Of a stretch of DNA of 64,000 nucleotides, positions 59,867-64,000 are shown piece by piece; within the stretch, counting starts at the first letter, position 1, and every line of letters starts with the position of its first letter. The notes beneath the pieces were generated by a model. It worked only from the letters and a program-made list of their open reading frames with translations. It was not told the DNA's origin and did no database searches. This DNA is from DASPJR01 sp035628505 (GTDB lineage: Bacteria; Planctomycetota; SZUA-567; H5-PLA8), in contig DASPJR010000210.1 of NCBI GenBank assembly GCA_035628505.1, positions 1 to 64,000 on the forward strand. The letters run 5' to 3'. Both the position numbers and the translations under genes were made by a program.

Positions 59867-61993
59867 TTACAGCGCGCCTCCAAAGGCTCCCGGATCAGTG
59901 GCGCGCTTTTTCGGCGGAGGGGCTACGGGCGCTTCGGTAGAGCCGTTTTTCTTCGCCGGGCGTGGCGCGACCGGCGGTTCACCCTGGGCCGGCACCGCCG
60001 GCGCAGCTTCTTTCGGCGCGGCCGCAGGCGCGGCACCTTCGGCAGGAATGATCAGCTCGACATCATCGATGAAAACGTCCAGCGTTTCGTCCGGCTTGCC
60101 GGCATAGATGCCGATGAACTGCGGGCTGTCAGCCGGTTCGCGCGAGGGCATCTTCGCTTCAGCCTTGTTCAGCTGGAACTGCACTTTGCCCCAGCTGGTT
60201 CCGAAGGTCGCATCCTTCACCTTGTAGAGAGACACTGAGCGGGGTTCGCCCGGGATCTTGTGGTCCCACCAGATCCGCACCTCCGGATTTGTATCCGCGT
60301 AGCGCTCAAAATGGATCATGAAAGACACCACTGCGTTGCGCGAAATAGCAACGTCCTGAGGCAGGAGCAGCCTGGCCATGCAGCCGGATTCCTTGGCGAG
60401 CAGATTCGTCGGCCGGATCAGCCCCAGTTTCAAAACGTGATTGCCGCCCTCATCTTTAATGATGCGGATCTGCCCGCTGCTCTTTCCGACCAGCGGATCG
60501 ACTTCAAAGTGTTCGTGCTTGCCCGATTCGAAGTCATCCTTGAATGCCTGCCCGCCCTCTGCGCCGGCTTGAAGCACAGCCGGCCGCGCCGGCGGCGCGG
60601 GGGGCTCAGGTGGCGCCACAGGCGTTGTCTTCGTGGCCGTCTGGGTTGTCTGTGTTGTTGACGGCGGCACCGGCACCGGCCGTTTCTTATTCTTGCCCGA
60701 ATTCATCGGGTCGACAAAGTAAATCACTGCGGCGAGGATCAGCAGCAGCACCATGATGCTGCCCAGCCCCACGTCATTGCTGCGCCGCCGGCGCCGCAGC
60801 ACGCGCGTGTTGATCGTGGGCGAGCTTCCGCCGCTGGCCGGTTCGTCGCGCTCGGAACTCGAGGGCTTAGTGGTCTTAACCTTCGTCTTTTCGCGCTCTT
60901 TCTCCTTCTCTTTCTTTCCAGAACCGGCCGAGCCGCCGAGGACCCGGTCGATGTCCTCCACCAGCTCGTCGCAGTTTTCGTAACGGTCGTCAGGCTCTTT
61001 TTCCATGAGCTTCATGACGATGCGTTCGGTCCCCTGCGAGATCCCCGGCACGATCGCACGCAGGCTGGGCACCGGGTCCGTGAGATGACGCGTCATGATC
61101 ACCGCCGCCGTCGGGCCATCGAACGGCACCTGGCCGGTCAGCATGTGAAAGAGCGTCGCGCCGAGCGAGTAAAGATCCGTTGCGGGCGTCAGGTCGCTGC
61201 GCCCGCGCGCCTGTTCCGGAGATATATAAAACGGCGTTCCCACCGCCTGCCCAGCCTGCGTCAGCGCCGCGTCTTCGGCTGCGCTTTCTGCCGAGCGCGC
61301 CAGGCCGAGGTCGGCCAGCTTTGCGGCTTTGCTCGTTTTTTCCAGCAGAACGTTGTCCGGCTTCACGTCGCGATGCAGCAGCTTGTTCTGATGCGCGTGG
61401 CCGAGCGCGAGCGCGATCTGGCGCGCGTATTGAAGCACTTCGTCTTCAGGCAGCTTGCCGCCGCGGCGGTGCATGTACTGCCCGAGCGATTCGCCGTCTA
61501 CGAATTCCATGGCGAAATAGCAGTAGCCATCGGCTGATCCGACATCGATTCCGGCAACGATGTGCGGGTGATTGAGCTTGGCTACCGCGCGCGCTTCACG
61601 CAGGAAGCGGTCGCGGAATTCCTTGTTCTTGGCCATCTTTGGCGAAAGGATCTTCAGCGCAATGACGCGGTCCATCAGGACCTGGCGTGCTTTGAACACG
61701 GAGCCCATTCCGCCTTCGCCCAGCTTCGAGAGCAGTTCATAGTCGCCGATGCGTTTGCGCGCGACCGTCTGTCCCTTAATGACTTTCTCGAGCTGCTCGG
61801 GCGTGAGATAGCCCTTCTTGATGAGGATTTCGCCGATGCGTTTGCGCAATCCGGCCTTGGCGGCAGCAGTCTGCGCCTTCATAGCTTCATCGAGCTGGGC
61901 CTGCGTGATAAAGCCGAGCTTGATGGCAACCTTGCCAAATGAGCCGACCTCATCAGGCGCGGTCGATGCAGATTTTGGAGCCGGCTGAGCCAT
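59867..61993 (-). CDS. Membrane Ser/Thr protein kinase
   Basis: A 708-residue protein. Residues about 15-78 resemble the MshEN/GSPII_E N-terminal module (LGFITQAQLDEAM, IGEILIKKGYLTPEQLEKVI). The kinase domain (85-355) has GEGGMGSVF (92-100), K114, E133, HRDVKPDN (H207-N214) and DLG in place of DFG (228-230), still expected to be active. A Lys/Glu-rich linker, one membrane segment (about 405-425), a Pro/Thr-rich stalk and a jelly-roll-like extracytoplasmic domain (about 480-660) follow. It probably senses an outside signal through that domain. Confidence 0.92.
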   Translation of the reverse strand: MAQPAPKSASTAPDEVGSFGKVAIKLGFITQAQLDEAMKAQTAAAKAGLRKRIGEILIKKGYLTPEQLEKVIKGQTVARKRIGDYELLSKLGEGGMGSVFKARQVLMDRVIALKILSPKMAKNKEFRDRFLREARAVAKLNHPHIVAGIDVGSADGYCYFAMEFVDGESLGQYMHRRGGKLPEDEVLQYARQIALALGHAHQNKLLHRDVKPDNVLLEKTSKAAKLADLGLARSAESAAEDAALTQAGQAVGTPFYISPEQARGRSDLTPATDLYSLGATLFHMLTGQVPFDGPTAAVIMTRHLTDPVPSLRAIVPGISQGTERIVMKLMEKEPDDRYENCDELVEDIDRVLGGSAGSGKKEKEKEREKTKVKTTKPSSSERDEPASGGSSPTINTRVLRRRRRSNDVGLGSIMVLLLILAAVIYFVDPMNSGKNKKRPVPVPPSTTQTTQTATKTTPVAPPEPPAPPARPAVLQAGAEGGQAFKDDFESGKHEHFEVDPLVGKSSGQIRIIKDEGGNHVLKLGLIRPTNLLAKESGCMARLLLPQDVAISRNAVVSFMIHFERYADTNPEVRIWWDHKIPGEPRSVSLYKVKDATFGTSWGKVQFQLNKAEAKMPSREPADSPQFIGIYAGKPDETLDVFIDDVELIIPAEGAAPAAAPKEAAPAVPAQGEPPVAPRPAKKNGSTEAPVAPPPKKRATDPGAFGGAL

Positions 61994-62055
61994 TGTTTCG
62001 CTTCACGCTTCCCGTTGTAACCGTCGCAGCCAGAGGCGCGCGGCATTCCACGTCA

Positions 62056-63006
62056 TCAATCCGTATTGATCGTACACTTGGCACACGTGGGCAGATTCTG
62101 GAACTGCTGAGACAGGTATTCCTTGCGCAGCTGAGTCGCCCAGGGGCCGTTCCAGATCTCGTACACAGACTGTTCGTGCACGTTTCCGAGCTTCACTTCA
62201 CGCTTGTAATCGACGCAGCAGATCACAGCCTGGCCTTCCCACGTCAGAACCATCGTGTGGAACGGACGGCGGCAGGTCGCATTGGGCTTCATTTCTTCCT
62301 GGCCGACGGCATTCATGTCCAGCTGGTCGCCGCGGTTGTCCATGTCGATGACATGCATCTCGAAGCCTTCGGCTTCCCACCGCCGCGTCATCTCCGGCAC
62401 CTCGGGAGCCACAAGTTTCGTTTTGACCGTGTTGACGCGGACCCGCAGGTTTTTCTTGATCTCCGGCCGCGCCCGCAGCCAGGCGCAGAAATCGTCAAGA
62501 TTTTTCATCACCTTTTCAAACGGCAGCACCATTATCTTTTCATAGACTTCCTTGCTGGCGCCGTTGATCGAAAGGAAGATCTCGTTTACCAGCCCCGTGC
62601 CGATGAGCTGTTCGACTTTTTCAGGCGTCAGCAGCGAGGCATTGGTGGTGAGATTGCGCACGGATTCCGGACAGTACTTCTTCAGGATGGCGTACTTCTC
62701 GACGAGCGTCTGGTCCATCAGCGGTTCGTTGTCGAGACAGAGAATGAAGCGTTCGACGCCGCGGCCGGCACACTCTTTGGCGATCTTTTCGAATGTTGCG
62801 TTCGTCATCCGTCCGCGCGGCAAAACGTCGGCGACCTGCGGGTACTGGCAGAAGACGCACTTCGCGTTGCAGCCAAACTGCGTCTCAATGAGTATGGTTT
62901 TTGGGAAATCGGGCACAGGCTTGCGCAGAACGCGGTTACGTACGCGTTCAAGCACATTGGTTTCTTCACCCGGGTAATAGTACCAGCGTGCCACGCACAC
63001 CCCCAC
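62056..63006 (-). CDS. Radical SAM protein with SPASM-like C-terminus
   Basis: A 316-residue radical SAM enzyme with the 4Fe-4S motif C46-x3-C50-x2-C53 in GCNAKCVFCQY. LDNEPLMDQ, NLTTNASLL and EIFLSINGASKEVYEKIM match the SAM-binding strands. A SPASM-type extra cluster is seen in CRRPFHTM, VICCVDYKREVKLGNV and CAKCTINTD. Such proteins modify peptides, tRNA or sugars; the substrate is unknown. The start is uncertain: GTG 63006 is the first, GTG 62994 is possible. Confidence 0.87.
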   Translation of the reverse strand: MGVCVARWYYYPGEETNVLERVRNRVLRKPVPDFPKTILIETQFGCNAKCVFCQYPQVADVLPRGRMTNATFEKIAKECAGRGVERFILCLDNEPLMDQTLVEKYAILKKYCPESVRNLTTNASLLTPEKVEQLIGTGLVNEIFLSINGASKEVYEKIMVLPFEKVMKNLDDFCAWLRARPEIKKNLRVRVNTVKTKLVAPEVPEMTRRWEAEGFEMHVIDMDNRGDQLDMNAVGQEEMKPNATCRRPFHTMVLTWEGQAVICCVDYKREVKLGNVHEQSVYEIWNGPWATQLRKEYLSQQFQNLPTCAKCTINTD

Positions 63007-63131
63007 CTGCCGAACTGATCCCTGTTAACATAACGTGACTTCCACCGCAGGCAAGCAGATAGCCGCCGCACCTTGTGTATATAGCAGTTTTGCTCAGGGT
63101 GCAAATAGATATAAGCGCGAAGCGCCTGTAC

Positions 63132-64000
63132 TTACCACTTTACGCCGAGCATCAGACAGTTGAGTCCGGAACCAATGCCGAGCATGGCAATGTTCGTATC
63201 CGGCGGAGGCGGCGCCTTCTCGATGCCAATGGCCATCGTCGTAGGCAGCGAGGCTGAGCCTGTATTGCCCAGGTATTCGACGGTCGAAAAATCTTTCGCC
63301 TGATCCAGTTCCAGCGACTTATAGAGAAGCTTGCGGTGCGCAGCGCCGACCTGGTGACAGAAGACCCGGTCGACGACGTTGTTTGTCCAACCCAGGATTT
63401 CCTGAGTTTTCTGCCAGGTGTACTTCGCCAGCTTACAACCTTCCTGCAGCAGCGTCTCAGAATCGGTATTCATGTTTCCGGCATTGCCGCGGCAGAGGTG
63501 GTTAAACTCTGTTGCACAGCGCACCGCGCCGCCCAGCAGATGATGCTTGAACTTCGAAACGCTGTCGTGCGCCATTACCAGCGCGCAGGCACCCGAGCCG
63601 ATGGTCAGCGAGGCGAAGGCTTCCTTGATGTCTTCGCGCGTAGGATTGGGCTTGTTGAGCAGCGACTGAATTGTTGTTTCAACGAGCTGCCGGCTGCTTT
63701 CGCCGGAGACGATCATTCCCTTCTTGACCTGGCCGAGCTCGATCATGTTCGCGAGCGTCACCATGCCGTTCAGGAAACCGAGGCAGGCATTGGAGATATC
63801 GTAAATCGTACAGTCTTTCGCAAGTCCCAGCGCGCGATGAACCAGCGTCGCCGTGGCCGGCTCGAGCATGTCCCGGCAAACGGAGGTGTGCAGCAGGCAC
63901 TCGATTTCGTCCGCCTGCGTGCACGAGTTGCGGAGCGCGTTGGCGCCTGCTTTCGCGGCGACCTGGCTGGGCATCGCTCCTTCGTCCCAGAACCGGCGCT
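63132..64000 (-). CDS. 3-oxoacyl-ACP synthase III-like (FabH), 5' end cut by window
   Basis: A thiolase-fold condensing enzyme that continues beyond the window. The frame is open to 63998 and reads RRFWDEGAMPSQVAAKAG, a FabH-like region that normally lies well inside the protein, so ATG 63974 is internal and the true start is outside. The active-site Cys is in SNACLGFLNG, His in FCHQVGAAH and Asn in YLGNTGSAS. It would start fatty-acid or related chains from an acyl-CoA. Likely downstream partners are not visible. Confidence 0.85.
   Translation of the reverse strand, partial: RRFWDEGAMPSQVAAKAGANALRNSCTQADEIECLLHTSVCRDMLEPATATLVHRALGLAKDCTIYDISNACLGFLNGMVTLANMIELGQVKKGMIVSGESSRQLVETTIQSLLNKPNPTREDIKEAFASLTIGSGACALVMAHDSVSKFKHHLLGGAVRCATEFNHLCRGNAGNMNTDSETLLQEGCKLAKYTWQKTQEILGWTNNVVDRVFCHQVGAAHRKLLYKSLELDQAKDFSTVEYLGNTGSASLPTTMAIGIEKAPPPPDTNIAMLGIGSGLNCLMLGVKW

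Overview
The window is high-GC bacterial chromosomal DNA with about 46 supportable protein genes on both strands. It has no tRNA, rRNA, transposase, phage or CRISPR signal that I can see. The gene content points to the PVC superphylum, most likely a planctomycete or a close relative. The evidence is three separate sets of PSCyt/PSD1 (DUF1549/DUF1553) and DUF1501 genes, a PSCyt1-WD40 protein, a large membrane Ser/Thr kinase of the GEGGMGSVF type, and short membrane proteins that begin with a planctomycete-style FRLQTL segment. Intergenic regions carry many degenerate inverted repeats of the kind seen in environmental PVC genomes. This placement is an inference from families, not from a marker-gene tree.

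Layout. 1-7586: a large exported DUF5060/GH5-like glycosidase, a haem and Ca-binding exported protein, a lone receiver-domain protein, a sugar isomerase-like TIM barrel, then a field of palindromic repeats. 7587-8189: a ribbon-helix-helix regulator with a regularly spaced TGTCAYACA array upstream. 8190-18691: a co-directional run of PSCyt2/PSD1, DUF1501, a PPC/PA14 protein, PSCyt1-WD40 and an ankyrin protein. 18982-29010: mostly core metabolism (DEAD-box helicase, acyl desaturase, acyl-CoA synthetase, HAD hydrolase, RidA, two SDR enzymes, metallophosphoesterase, site-2 protease, thioesterase). 29061-34606: GH39/GH5-like glycosidase, Ada, a Tat-exported HDAC-like deacetylase, and a DUF1851 immunity-like protein. 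34751-39719: a second PSCyt1/PSCyt2/PSD1 plus DUF1501 pair and a small GWP membrane protein. 40140-42271: an ECF sigma, putative anti-sigma and exported protein set. 42344-44919: a polyprenyl-sugar style set (GT-C-like membrane protein, GtrA, GT2). 45414-51471: a third PSCyt/PSD1 plus DUF1501 pair, interrupted by a low-GC small-protein/nucleotidyltransferase cassette and followed by a PsbP-like protein and a four-cysteine miniprotein. 51522-64000: NHL propeller, second GWP protein, aminotransferase, HtrA protease, RecA, an exported HEAT-like protein, Uma2, PfkB kinase, Ser/Thr kinase, radical SAM protein and a FabH-like synthase cut by the window edge.

How the genes fit together. The window reads as ordinary chromosome. 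Secreted carbohydrate-active enzymes sit beside the PSCyt/PSD1-DUF1501 export modules, which are widely found in polysaccharide-degrading PVC bacteria but have no settled biochemical role. The lipid genes (desaturase, acyl-CoA synthetase, thioesterase, FabG-like SDR, FabH-like synthase) are scattered and do not form one operon.

The parts least explained by known families are five. (1) The 34-bp-spaced TGTCAYACA array, whose 15-mer recurs in front of the NHL gene. (2) The small-protein/nucleotidyltransferase cassette inside a PSD1-DUF1501 pair. (3) The domain shared between a PSCyt/PSD1 protein and the PPC/PA14 protein. (4) The sigma/anti-sigma/exported-protein operon. (5) Two low-complexity operator-like arrays, upstream of the PPC gene and of recA. 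All functional calls rest on reading motifs by eye; no database search was run.
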